The notes: generated from the letters alone by a model not told the origin. Counted from the first letter of the stretch, positions 35,801-47,850 are shown. The stretch is 64,000 bases of DNA from Actinostola sp. cb2023 (GCA_033675265.1 JAUJYZ010000990.1:186001-250000), one strand, 5' to 3'. Numbers and translations: made by a program.

Positions 35801-38800
35801 TTATTTCGCAATCTTGAATATTAATTAGGGGGTGTATTGAGGAATGTGAGGTTATCATTGCAGGCGTTCCCTTCCGCTCTCTCCCCAATCCCCTCTCCCC
35901 AATCCCCCCTCCTCTCCTCCCCCTCCTCTCCTCCTCTCCTCCCCTTCCCCCCTTCCCCTCCCTCCTTCCCTTTTCCCGTACGCCGCTACGCAGGCTACAT
36001 ATGCAGGCTCCTTGGAAAACTGCTCTCCTTGTGTGTTGTACCAGGGCTGCTTGAGTTGGTGGGATGTTTTCCAGGCTCCTTGACCTCTTTGAGAACAACT
36101 CCTGCCTGGCTTTATTGACCTCCAACAAGCTGCTTGTCCGATCATAGAGTAGAACGACGAATCTCTCGAGAACAGCCATGCAAGAAGCGTCATTTACATC
36201 CTCTGACTTCAGCATTAATTGAAGTAATACATTAGTGAGATGAGGATAGACGTTCCACACATCCCATGCTGTCTTCTTACCCTTTCCACTGAAAAACGAA
36301 ACTGTATCACAACCGGTGAAGGCATGAAACAAAGGCAATGCTCTCGCTTTGTCCCGTCCTACATTATGAGCAATTTGGTGTACAGGAATGTACCTCATAT
36401 GTTTTCCAAGGCCATATGAAATCCAAATTTCTGCTGCTGGAAGGCTTTCTGCTACAGATATGGCAAGTACGACAACATCTGTGTCATTTGTTTTAATCAT
36501 TATCCGCCGATGACCTGAAAGACAAGCATTTAAGACATGGACAATAATGCGCGTATCTGCTTCTTCGTGATTGCAAGGCTCCAGAACAGTCATGTCATCT
36601 CTTGTTGTTGAGGTCAGGACATGTTCCCCATGTGTGCTGTAGATCTCTTTTCCATCATCTGTGGTCAGTGTAATTGCTTGTTGTGAAAGGAATCCAAAGA
36701 GTTCCGTTTTGTTGTCATCTACTCGCAAGAAGCCTCGCCAATCCGAAGGGATTCGCGTGGATGGGAGGACCTTCCGTCGTTGACCAGTACCTCTCTTCAA
36801 TCTTGTTGCACTTTTTAGAGAATCTTGCAAGTACACGTCCCATACGATGTCTACTCTCTTTGTTGACTCAAGTTGTTTGTTGATAAATGGCTTGAATACT
36901 GTGTCAGAATATTCCTGAAATGTGGATGTTGTTCCCGGCGTTAGCATTTGAACAGCTACTGCTCCATCGATGACTATTGCATCACAAGGTGGTTGAACAT
37001 TCACTTCAGTCGAATGGAGAGATTCTAAACACTTTACTAAGTCAGCCTTTTGACCTCCTCTTAGTTGGTCACTTTGAGCAAGCGCTGGTGGCCATGGTTG
37101 ATTCTCATATTTGAAAAAATCTTCAAGGTTGCCATCTCGACTTTGACATGCAATATAGAGCCGAGAAAATAGTGCACAATCATCCTTCAACGTCAAGATC
37201 TGAGCTTTTTCTTTGGAGATGGGCTTCTTGCCAGACTTGTTAAACAGTGGTAAGTTATTCTTCTTGATTGTGTCTGAAATCGGCTTTGATCTGTCTGCTA
37301 GTCTTTCCTGAACAAAGGTGTCATATTGTGATTGACCAACTTGGATGATGGTCCGTACCGTCTGAACTACTGCGGTATCCATGATATCTTTATTGTGGAG
37401 AGCGATCAGATATTCTCCCTCCTCTTCAAATGGATTTCCCTGCTCTTCAATCTCAGAAGTTAATGACATGACATCTTTTTTGAACGATATTTGTATGTGA
37501 GGCGTCTGCTCATGATGTCCAAGATGTTTACTAGACGGGACGACATTCTCAAATTCTTCGATGATTCTTGCTATTTCTGGACCAGAAATCATCCATCTTC
37601 TCATGGCAGCAGGATTTTCTGTTAAACCAACAGCACCTCCATCTCCCTTTATCGATGCATTTTCTTGCTCATGCGCGTGGTCCAATGCTATGGCGGAAAA
37701 CTGTCGCTTGGTCTTGTGTACAACGAACGACCCACTGTTAAACTGTTGGAAGACGTCAGGATGCTTAACGGGGAGCTCACACATATCGCGGATGTGAATT
37801 GGTAACCATCTGGAATAGTTAGTATGGTCCAAGGCAAACAACCACGGCGCTATTTGCGTCAGTGTTTCGACGTACAGCTCAAAATTGGCTTCTCTTAGGG
37901 ACCTAACAAGACAAGAAAATGATGTATAACAATATTCAAAGCAATTCATAGATCTGACGTAAATTGGGAGTGGACATTCCTTTTCTCTATTATGACGTAC
38001 ACTAGAAGAAGTATTTCGGTCTCTTAAGATAGTGTTAAAGACGAGAAGTTGTGAAATACTTAGGCAGGCTTGGTTAGGAACTCTGTCGGTGGTTTCTCGA
38101 TTGACTGTGACACCTTTTAGAATCATGTGAACAAGTGTCTTCAGTGTTGCTGGAAGAGCATCACTTTGGCAATTGGGAGGAAATGTTCCTTGGAACGAGT
38201 TCTTAAGAACCAGAATATCTCTTCGTATGATCTTTGCTGCTTTTGCAAGATAGAATGCTTCAGAATCATAGTCTTCACGTGTTACTTGTTTTAGCACATC
38301 ATCTATGTCCTGGTTAAATGCCAGCAGTATATCCCTACCTTGGGGAAGAGCATTTAGATCAGGAAAAACTGTTAACAATCTTTCCTTCAGTCTTGAAGTG
38401 TTTATTCTTCCTGTTTCTACCCCGAGTTCTTCCAGTTTAGTACAATAGAGTCTCGCGAGATCAGCTAATTTAAAGACAGTTGGTTCTTGGCAATCATCTC
38501 GGCTATCGTCAATATAGGCAATCAATTCAGCAAACGCTATTCCTTCTGTTGATCTGAAGGCGGAATCTTTGAGTGGTTCTGATTTGAACTGTCTGGTCTG
38601 ATTGTACAAAGACACCAAGCACTTTGAATGATATTTCGCATCGATGGCCATCATATCGCCTGATGATAGTTTTGCTAATAGTTTACCATCATTCAACAAC
38701 ACTGCGCATTCCCTCACCTTTCTATCAACTTCAAAAGTTGATGAAGCATGTAATGTGGAAGAAGAATCATCCTCATCACAGAAAATACATATTTCTTTCG

Positions 38801-41800
38801 ACGAACCTGGCATAGCATGTAAACTTGACCGTCTTGCCATTACAGGACTTGTTACTAGCTCTGATAAATATGCTTTCTTCCTCTTCTGAGCACGTTGCAG
38901 TTTTGTATTGCTGAACATCTCCCTACAAGACTTGTGCCATGATGCTTTGTTCTTGAAAAGGGTCTCCTCAATGCCAGATCCATCATCAAGTTGATCAATA
39001 TTTAAATTTACTGGCATGATGCTCAGATCTTGAAAGATTATTAGATTTGCTACAAACGAAGCATAACCAGCCCCACAGTCTTTTCTCTTTGAATTGGCTG
39101 GGCATTGTAGGTTTATTTCCTGGCCACGTTGTTGACAAATGATACAAAGTCCCCAGTTCACATTTTGCTCCTCCATGGTATGTCAACTGAGCCTGAAGTG
39201 AAATGTTTAGCAAATCTCAAGTGAGACATTTTGGACAAAACAGATCGATCTATTGACTGATATACAAATGAATGGTCTCTAGTTTCGCTTTTTCACTGTG
39301 TTAAATATCTATAAACATAGTTCTAATTGCCCTATACCACTATGACGTAACGGCTTATTTATGAGGGGGACAGAATCGTGAAGAACAATAGAAATTTGAA
39401 CTAAATCTGCTCTGCTGAGATTCGCTTGATTTCAAATTGGCTAGTTTCCAGATATTATGTTCATCGATACTTTTCCCACAATATTTACTGTGTTTGGTGA
39501 CTTTTATCGCTTTCAGACCGTCTGTAAAATACATTTATTTGGGAAATCCTTTGTGTTGTTGCTGTTTTGACCCCCTCTAGCGACCATGATCCTTAGCGTT
39601 TAAACAATAGATTGTTTTGATTTGACGTCATAGTGGTATAGGGCAATTGTAAATCTCAAGAAAAACATGTTTAAATTGCATTTAGAGAAAGTTTTCACTT
39701 ACCACAGAACTGTAAACACTGCAAGTATCACCAAGCACGTTTGACTCGTGGAATCCGCCATCTTGAAAACCGCGAGTGGACTGGACACTATTTTTTATAT
39801 TATTTTATTATTTGCATATAAGCAACGACATCTCCAAATAACATTCAATTGTCTAGCAATATTTTTCTAATGAAATGTAGCACAACGTTGATACAGTTAC
39901 AAAAGCAATGTCAAAAAAGGTTTAATTATGAGATACCGTATAACTGTGGTTTAATTTTCTTATCTCCTTACCTCCTTGGAGTAATAAAATTAATTGTCAC
40001 GTGACCAATCATGTGTCCCACTTGAAATCTTATCAAGAGCATTGTAGTAGCTACTATAATCATAACATGCAATAATACGACATTACAGTCATTATTTAAC
40101 AGGAAAAACCTTTATTCAACCTCAGCCTCGTTTCCATGCAGAAGCCAAATGTGCCATTTTTGACATGCGCATTACGTGGATCAGAGTGCGAATTTGAGCT
40201 GGTTCCATATCAATAATTGTTTGTCCTATAAAGGTTAGCAACTCTGCAAAGTTTCATGCTTTTATCATAAAACGAACAATTCGGGTAAATTTTGGTTCTT
40301 AGCAGCAGAACTATGTAGTGTTAATCTCTTTTTAACTGGACAACGTTAATGACATTGACCGTATGTGACCGGGGGGGGGGGGGGGGGGGTTACTGTCCAA
40401 GTGGTAAGGGAGTACCCCCCCCCCCCCCCCCCCATTAGTCAGTCAAGAATTACATGTATGTGGTTAACTCACTTTTAAATAAACCCACTTGGCAGTTCAC
40501 CACCAACAGAAGAAGAAACTGACAGCAGGTATATGGCAGATTATTCACCTGATCATGATGAACTTTCAAACATTTTTGGACAATCTAATTATTGTGGCGA
40601 TGAAGAAGAGGCTAGTGATGTTAGTGAAGAATCCTCACAAGCTATTGAGATCCCTGCAGCTTCCGAAGATAATGAGGAGGAAAGGATAAAAAAAGAAATT
40701 GTATGTGTCATATTAAGGGCTTCAATGCTAGTTGATCAGATGCAAGGGTCACACAAAGACTTTGAAGATGTACTTGACCTTGCTAGAGATCTTTACTGCA
40801 AAGAGAACAATGAAGTGAAGTTGCTGTGGCCAAAAAATTGGAGGCAAACTGAGAAACTACTGAAAGATTATGGTTATAAGGATCCAAAAGAACTATACAT
40901 TTGTCTTGATGAGAGCCACCTTGCTTCATGGGATGTTATGGAAAGCCCACTTGCTACTTGTAGATATTGTGGTAAGATAGGAAGTATCAAATACTACTAC
41001 ATTGGACTGTCAGATAAAATAGAGAGATGGTGCGCTGACCCTGTTTTTTTGCAAGATGATGATGGCACATTGGGAAAATAAAGCACACTGGATTGATGGT
41101 ATTGGAGCAAATGTCGACGAACTCAAAGAAATATGGGATGGGTCCCGATTTAATGAATTGAAGTGGTTTTGGGACAAAGACTGTGAATGGATGTTGCCAT
41201 TTAAGTGCACATTTTGTTCATATGTCATCAGTGTTGAACAAATAAGTGAATCTGTACAAATTCAAGGGTGTTATCAGGTAACCTGTGATGACTGTGGGAC
41301 AAGGCATCGATGCAAGCCCAAGTATGTTTGTGGTGAGCACCGGAATATTGCACTTATTGGCCACTGGGATGGATGGCAACCTTTTGGATACCCAGGCACT
41401 CACAGTTGTGGTATGTTTAGTATGCACATTGACCTCCCCCTCCTCTCATCCCTTTTCCTTCCTCCTCCCCCTCCTAAAAACCGCCAAGCTACGCAGGCTA
41501 ATTCTGACTAGATCACCAAAATAGAACTGCAATTTTCCTTAGATGATTTAATTTTTGTATTTCTTATTTTAGGTGCCATCGAGGTGACAATAGCAAACAT
41601 GACTAAAGAGGCTAGAGGATCCACTGAGGAGATCTATCCTATTGGTTTTGTTCCAAGCTACATGCTGCCAAAAAGACGATCATGCTCATTAGATCCATTT
41701 CTCCATCCTCTAATAAGTGAAGTAGAGGACATTTTTATTGATGGTTAGTCATATACTGTACATACATGTGCAGTACATAATGAACAATAATATTGAACAA

Positions 41801-44800
41801 TGCTCGATTTTATTTTTTGTCTTTTTTTGTGTATGTACATGTATGTATGTTATCAGTGATGTACTTATTTAATATATTTAAGTGTCGTCTTTATTTCCCT
41901 AGTGATTACTGTTATTGTTCTCCTATTTCTAAACATACTTTGTTTCATCAAAGCAAAAGATAACTGACTGACCATACATGTAGCTAGCTACTCAACTCGA
42001 TTAGCTGTTTTTAGCTATTTTGAGTAGCTGTGTTCACTTCCAACATTAAATTTTATACACATCTATATATGTGTGTCTGTATACACAGATATGCATATAT
42101 CTCAATGTAATCACAAATGAGCACAATAAAGTTGTTATTGTTATTATAATAATGATGAGTTGATATGCATGGCATCGATTTATTGCATAAAATAGCAGTG
42201 AAGCTAATGTGCATGCACACATATCATGTATACTGTAAACGATTCATTTAGTCAAATCAATAATTATTATGAATTTCCACCATATATAATTTGTATCATG
42301 TGTACTATAAATTAAGCTACACAATTTCCACCTCAGCGTTGCATGTAACCACACACAAAACACCTCGTTCATTTACCTACATTTTGTTAAACATGTAGGC
42401 CTGGATGTAAATTATACTGGAGAGTCAGACGGTCTCCCATCTGGAAGAGTTGAAATCCGCTGCATCATTTTACTCTGGACAGGTGACTTCCCAGCACAAT
42501 GTGAAGTGGGGAAATTTATCTTTTGTGGTCAGTTTCCTTGTAGGAGGGAGAAATTAAAAGGTACATGTAAATGATGTTTGGCATATTAATATTAAAATTC
42601 ATAAATTATTCAAACCTTCAAATTTCAAAATTTGTACTTCTATTTTCAGCACCTGGATCTGTGGCCTACAATTTTTATACATGATAATGCAAACTTGTTA
42701 TTATATGCATGTATATATATTCAACAGGTACCATTAATCCTGGAGGTGGTAGTACTTATTATTGTGGAGATAATAGATATCATGCACGTTTTCCCTGGGA
42801 AATACGTGAGATCAAAAATGAGATTGAAAAAATGAAAAGCGTTGAGCAAGAAGACTGTCGCAGTGTGCGAGCAAAATTGGCCAAAGACTCTGGTTACACA
42901 GGATTAAGCATTCTTCACCGACTTTATAATTTGTATGGGTTTGATGTTATTCAGGACACTGTCAATGACATCATGCACATGCTGCCTATGAATGTCGTCA
43001 AAACCCAAATTACTGATCTTATAAATGATGAGAAAATTGACAAGAAAGTGGTGGATGAGAAGTTGCAATTATTTCCTTGGACATCAGGTTAGATATAGAA
43101 GGTTCTCACAGCAGCCATCTTAAATGTGGCACAGGAACCATGAAATATTTTTGAGTGAGAAATATTTCATTTCCCAAAGGAGATAATTATATTGTTGTGA
43201 CCAACCCACAAGATGGCTGCTGTGACAACCAAGTTTAAGATACGCAAGATACAAGAAGCTTTATTTGTACCAGAACTTTTTTTTAGTATACACTGTAGTA
43301 GCTAATAACGTACACAAATTATCATTAACTAAAACCATTATTATTATTATTATTTTTATTATTATTATTATATTTATTATTATTATTATTATTATTATTA
43401 CACAATGTACCTCAATATTAATTACAGGGCATAACATTCCAAAACCGTTTCTTTCTTTAGAGCTAAAGGATGGTAGAGTTCCAAGTGGGTTTTCCAGTCG
43501 ACTGAGCTTCTGGAAAGCAGAAGAGCATCATAAGTTTGTATTTCCAGCAGCAGAAGTAATTCTTCATGATCATCTTGAGCCAGTTCACTTCCATTTGCTT
43601 CAGCTTACAGCACGAATGTCAGAGCTAGTGTTTCACAGGAGGGACGGTTGGGAAATCGAAGATGTAGAGCTATTCAGATCTATAGCAAAGCGATACATGA
43701 TTTTGATTGAGGAGCATAAGGGTTTAACTGCATGCCTAGTAACTGCTCATGCTCTTCAGCATACAACAGATGATGCCATTAGATTCTCTCACCCAGATAA
43801 TTACTGGTGTTTTGCATTTGAAAGAGCAGTCAAGAGATATGTTGCAGTTCCAACTAATTTCAAGGGCATTGAGGTAACTTATGCTAAGAGAGAGTCTAGA
43901 AGAGAAGTTTTGAAATTGCAAAAGTCATTATTGCGACTACAAGAGGATGAAGACAAATTTCAATTTCAGTTGGAAAAGGTAAACCAAATGAATATCATTA
44001 TTTAGTATAGTCTGCTGATTTTTTTACATTGTCAGTTCTGAAGAAAGAAAAAAGAAACTAAAATTTGCATTCAGCAACCAAAGACATTATTTATATATAA
44101 TGTATCAGGAATGATTTCGACATGTACCAGAAACAGTTCTTTTCAGATTTTGTGTTCTTTTGGTAAATCAAATATCAGATCACAAAATCCAGATAGTGAA
44201 AGAACCCCTTCTTTACAGTGTATCAGTTCACATTTTTAATATACATGACTGTATATGTAAAACTATGTATATATTTTCTAGATGTGTGCAAAGAATGTGG
44301 AGACAGCACGATACCTTGTCAAGAGAATTGGGAGCATAGGACCGGAATTCACAGACAGTTGCAACAGAGGTGTACTTGTTGGTGGATTATGCAGAAATGA
44401 TCTGCAACTAACCCAACAAGACATTCATCTTATCCATGAATGCAAACTACGAGTTGATCCCACATTTTGTAACCGGAATCAAGCAGTATCTGAAGTGGCT
44501 TTCTCTTTCCGCAGTCTTCTTAAACCACAGCAGTGTATTGCTGATCAAGGATTACTCTACAGAGCTGGGGAAACTGCTATAGCAGATCTTGATGGGGAGG
44601 AAACTGTAGTTGAAATCAGTAGATTTCTTTGTGTTAAATTAGGAGACGAATTTGAAAAAGTTGCTGAAGTAGAGAAGTACAATGACGTGGAAAATGAGGA
44701 TGGCACCCCTGTCTTACAAAGTGACACTGGATACAAGATCGTTACAATGTTTCTACCTGACACTGCAATATTAAGAAAGGTAATACTCTATCCTTGTGAT

Positions 44801-46183
44801 CATATTATTGACCAATACATCAATGATCTACCAGAATGTCTTCAAAAATCCATTCCTCGGCTATTTGCCGACGATACCAATCTTACTACATCTGGTGAAA
44901 CTATAGATGAAGTTGAGTCGGCCATGAATAGTGACCTTCTGTGCGTAAAACAGTGGCTCTTGGCTAACAAACTAAGTCTCAATGTGGCGAAAACAGAATT
45001 TCTTGTGATTGGTTCTCATCATAAGCTTAGAACCCTTGCTTCTCAGCCTTGTATTAAAATCGATCAAAAATGCCTTAAACAAGTCTGTCACAGCAAGGTT
45101 CTTGGCGTCGAAATCGATGAGCATCTATCTTGGTCCAAACACATTGAGAATGTAGCCAAAAAAGTCGCTTCAGGAATAGGAGCCATAAGAAGAATTCGAG
45201 ATTTTGTAGAAACAGAGACTCTAATTTCTATATATAATGGCCTAGTCCAACCCCACTTTAATTACTGTAGTGAGGTATGGGATACCCTTGGTCAAGGGCT
45301 CTCAAATAGGCTCCAAAATCTCCAGAATAGGTCTGCGCGAGTAATCATGGGCATAAGTAACGATACTCCCAGTCCAGATGCGTTAAATGCATTGGGGTGG
45401 GAAACACTTGAAACGCAACGAGCTAAAACAAAAGCAAAACAAATGTACAAAGTGCTCAATGGCCTGGCTCCAAGTTGCCTTACAAATATTTTCTTAAGTA
45501 AAAAAGCTATTGCTAATTATAACCTCAGGGGTTCATCTACCTCACTACAGTTACCTCTACCAAAAACCGAAAATCTTAAAAAACGTTTTAGCTATAATGG
45601 GGCGAGATTGTGGAATTCGCTTCCTAAAGATTTACGCGAATGCAACTCGTTATCATTATTCAAAAACAGAATTGCCGCTCACACTTTTTCAGATCTTGTT
45701 TAGAATATATTGTAGTTATTATAGCATAAGTATTTTATTGATATATTAGTAATTTTATATATATATTTGAAGTAGTTCTAGATTAATTTTTTATCAATTG
45801 TAACCACACGCCCCTTGTGGAAATCAGCTTTTCAAATTATTGTTGACGGGGCAAGCGTGTATAAATAAAGTTATATTATTATTATTATAGTTGATTATCA
45901 GAGGAATAAACTGCCTGCATTTTCATTGGTATTGCCATTTTATCCAAAAAAAGATGACATGGTTTTAATAGAAGGAGATGATCCAGACCCATGGATTGCT
46001 AAAGTGGTTACAGTTGATGAAAGACAGAAGTCAGTGCGCGTTCTTTACTATGAAGTGAGCTCAAGAAGAAATGATTCCACAGTTTACAAGCCACAAAACA
46101 GTAGATTACTTGACACCGTGTCTTGGGACTCAATCGTTTGTCTTGCGGATGGAGAGTGGTTTGGAAATACTTGGGTGTGTTAA
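32825..46183 (+). CDS. CACTA/EnSpm (TNP2-like) transposase gene, interrupted by nested elements
   Basis: Plus-strand exons with matched phases: 32825-33048, 40496-41410, 41573-41743, 42399-42560, 42729-43087, 43428-43978, 44282-44779 and about 45895-46183 (stop). Exon 1 to exon 2 joins in phase across a 7.4-kb intron that hosts another transposon. Domains in order: basic start MPRKRRRVLLWQRDE; acidic linker; Cys pairs (CRYCGK; CTFCSYV; CDDCGTRHRC); GFVPSYMLPKRRSCSLDPFL; LLWTGDFPAQCEVGKFIFCG; GLSILHRLYNLYGFDVIQD; KDGRVPSGFSSRLSFWKAEE; FHLLQLTARMSELVFHRRD; and a C-terminal BAH/Tudor-like segment (DMVLIEGDDPDPWIAKV). These match animal CACTA transposases, which cut at the subterminal-repeat ends. 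One extra T in the T-run near 41045 breaks the frame in exon 2, so this copy is either inactive or has a homopolymer error. Confidence 0.8.
33461..33613. mobile_element. MITE inside the left arm of the nested element
   Basis: AATGTCAGATGTCTCATAAT.. is mirrored by GAATGAGATACCTGACATT, with arms containing GCATGGAATTTTAATTTC. It is absent from the matching position of the right arm, which shows it inserted later. Confidence 0.85.
34390..39176 (-). CDS. Large PIN/FEN-like nuclease protein of the nested element, C-terminus split by a MITE
   Basis: ATG at 39176 opens about 1,050 genuine codons. The N-terminal half has two Cys/His clusters (CIICQQRGQEINLQC; CIFCDEDD..KYHSKC). The middle has DHTNYSRWLPIHIRDM and SFVVHKTKRQFSAIALDHAH with GDGGAVGLTENPAAMRRWM. 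The C-terminal third has the spaced acidic motifs VIDGAVAVQML, NHEEADTRIIVHVLNA, TNDTDVVVLAISVAE and FHAFTGCDTVSFFSGKGKK, the order seen in PIN/FEN nucleases (inference). After QGACI the frame runs into a MITE (34629-35997) and gains a false Arg/Gly-rich tail. The natural end resumes at 34628-34390 (WGQVFLKQPTLPSPSTWGW.., then a Cys-rich CGCKKGCKGRCKC finger and stop), in frame once one CATATGC copy is ignored. Large families of this protein occur in cnidarian genomes. Confidence 0.75.
34629..35997. mobile_element. 1.37-kb foldback MITE with 7-bp target duplication
   Basis: The termini TAGCCTGCGTAGCGGCGTAC and GTACGCCGCTACGCAGGCTA are perfect inverted repeats, flanked by CATATGC on both sides (34622-34628; 35998-36004). 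Purine-rich arms of about 165 bp (GGGAAGGAGGGAGGGG..) mirror pyrimidine-rich ones. An internal hairpin around GTAGACTGATTCCAT (35126-35250) and a duplicated CTCTAATAAAAACTTCC occur inside. No gene. It interrupts the PIN-like ORF. Confidence 0.92.
39325..39648. mobile_element. MITE with AATTGCCCTATACCACTATG ends
   Basis: A perfect 24-bp inverted repeat at both ends, 324 bp in all, just upstream of the PIN-like gene start. Non-coding. Confidence 0.85.
40371..40432. repeat. Poly-G and poly-C tracts
   Basis: A G-run and a C-run 27 bp apart, forming a homopolymer hairpin inside CACTA intron 1. Confidence 0.8.
44785..45890 (+). mobile_element. 5'-truncated non-LTR retrotransposon (LINE) in a CACTA intron
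   Basis: The insert begins right after the splice donor at 44780. It encodes the end of a reverse transcriptase (YINDLPECLQKSIPRLF then ADDTNLTT, the catalytic Asp pair; KQWLLANKLSLNVAKTEFL; VLGVEIDEHLSWSKHIENV) through to a stop at 45703 (LWNSLPKDLRECNSL..). The 3' end is AATAAAGTTATATTATTATT, a short-microsatellite tail as in CR1/L2-like elements. The exon frame reads through the donor straight into the LINE, giving a misleading 473-codon fused ORF. Only about 300 codons of RT remain. Confidence 0.88.
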
Positions 46184-46679
46184 CCCATTCAACTCCCAGA
46201 TATTTTTTAGGTTTTTAGCAATTTTTGAGGAAACAGCAGAACAATAATATTGCATGGATATCAACGATGTGGACTTGATAACGGCAAAAGACACAGGGGG
46301 CGGCCGAAAGAAACATGGAGAAGGGCCATATGCATATTGAAAGAGGTACAGGTCGGAGTCTGACTTTGATCTGAAGGTCATGACACAAGTCATGGATGGT
46401 TGATTTCATTAATTTGATTCATATAAGTTTGCATGTAGCATGCTTGAATGCCAAACATATTTGATCCCATGCAAAAATTGAAAAAATGTACCTTAATTAT
46501 ATTAGGGGTGTCGAATGGTCCCCACAAAAAGAGCTCACAAAATGTTGGTCAAATTTTCGTGGGTCTCGTTTTTTCGCAAAAGGCTGTCTCAGAGTCTCGA
46601 ATTTTGAAAACAAAGGAAATCGTTTTTTGCCAGAAAAAGAAATAATGTTTTTTTAAAGAAACACTATGTCATATTAAAT

Positions 46680-47340
46680 TTATTGACAATATGAATTTCC
46701 CATTAATGGTACTCATGGAACCATAATTCCACAGATGTGTTTTAAATAAAACATTAATGGTAATTGACAAGATAATTTCCCATTAATGGTAATCATGGAA
46801 CCATAAATGTTATCTAATTATTCCATGAATGTATTAAAAAAAAAAACATTAATGGTAATTGACAAGATAATTTCCCATTAATGGTAATCATGGAACCATA
46901 AATGTTATCTAATTATTCCATGAATGTATTTAAAAAAAGCATTGATGTAATTTAAGGAACACAATTCCATTCATGGTTTCAATTTTTCATTAATGTTTTT
47001 TGAAAAATAACATGCATGTTTCAACAATGCACATTAATGGTAATTGTCGATCATTTAATTCCAATTAATGGGAAATTTCAAAAACATGAATGGCAAACAT
47101 ACTAAAACATGAATGTTTGTACATAAAACAGTCATGTAATTATAAAAGGGATAACCATTCATGGTTTTTGTTTTTCAATAATGTTTTTCTTATAAAATAC
47201 AAGCATGTTTTTTTAAAAATACATTTGAAAATGGTTGTTTTAAAATACTAGATAATTTCCCATTAATGTTTTTACTTATGAATGTTTTTTTATCAAAAAC
47301 CATCATGGTTTATGGTGAAAACATTCATGTTTTTTTACTT
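46680..47340. repeat. Right subterminal repeats of the CACTA element
   Basis: Many copies of CCCATTAATGGTAATCATGG and CATTCATG-type words. A ~125-bp unit (GACAAGATAATTTCCCATTA..) occurs about twice. The motif matches the left end, but the longer units differ. Confidence 0.9.
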
Positions 47341-47352
47341 TTTTTTCCTGTG

Positions 47353-47850
47353 TGGGCTCGAACTTTTGTGCTGCTTTTGGTCTCTTGTTGGTAACATTCC
47401 TGGAACAAAGACCAGGGAATGCACTTCTAAAAAGAAATGATATGCTCATGACGTGATACAACATGTGCATATATAAAGCTTAAAGTCTTATCGGCATATG
47501 ACATTTTTGTGGGTTTAATATATTTTTCTTTATTACGTTTTGAAAACACATATCTTTATAGGTAAATTGCATGTGAATCAAGACAGTATTGAACAAGAAA
47601 TCAAGCCCTAGTTAGTTCTTAGATCTTATTTAGCTCACCTAAAATCTTCTGCAGCACTACTACTAGTACTAGTGTTGGCCGCACTCGAGTTAGCCGACGC
47701 CGGGGAATTTACTGCCGGACTTGTAGACACTCTTGTACTTGTAGGTACTCCATCTAGTTCATTTAAAGAGTTAAGAACCGTTCGAAGAACATTTGTAGTT
47801 CTATGGAGAAGCTCCTTGTCATCTTTTTGAAAGCTCATAATGAATGCCAC
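47353..47850 (-). pseudogene. 5' part of the gene interrupted by the CACTA element
   Basis: First exon about 47637-47850: MAFIMSFQKDDKELLHRTTN.., a Ser/Ala/Thr-rich stretch and a donor after AEDFR. The second exon starts near 47430 (SAFPGLCSRNVTNKRPKAAQ..) and runs into the CACTA end at 47353. It continues in frame at 27268 (..KKKPMLGYVP) once one TGG is removed. The first ~50 residues are helical. Function is unknown; see the 3' part. Confidence 0.65.

Larger units (their letters stand above)
33427..40343 (-). mobile_element. 6.9-kb inverted-repeat element encoding a PIN-like nuclease, in a CACTA intron
   Basis: Arms at about 33427-33955 (minus an inserted MITE) and 39970-40343 are reverse complements: TTGTCCAGCTAAAAAGATAT.. 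outermost, then GCTGCTAAGAACCAAAATT.., AGCATGAAACTTTGCAGAGT.., ending near TTACTCCAAGGA. The target duplication is not clear. The only large gene is the ~1,140-codon ORF on the minus strand. No canonical DDE transposase was seen between the arms. Class is unassigned. Confidence 0.75.
27272..47352 (+). mobile_element. 20.1-kb CACTA/EnSpm DNA transposon with nested insertions
   Basis: Terminal inverted repeats begin CACAGGAAAAAAAAGTA at 27272 and end with the mirror TACTTTTTTTTCCTGTG-like sequence at 47352. A 3-bp direct repeat TGG flanks both sides (27269-27271; 47353-47355). A 3-bp duplication, CACxG ends, and subterminal arrays of a short motif are CACTA hallmarks. Two divergent genes lie inside: a plus-strand transposase (32825-46183) and a minus-strand SAM-domain gene (32365-29058). 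Joining the flanks restores an open host-like exon. Nested inside are a 6.9-kb PIN-nuclease element, a LINE fragment and several MITEs. A T-run frameshift in the transposase suggests inactivity. Confidence 0.88.

Noticed and set aside
35748..35997. Arg/Gly/Glu-rich C-terminus of the 1,142-codon ORF as a real domain
   Set aside because: Encoded by the purine-rich arm of an inserted MITE; the natural Cys-rich end lies beyond it.
44282..45703. 473-codon ORF as one genuine gene
   Set aside because: First third is a CACTA exon ending at a splice donor; the rest is a LINE fragment.
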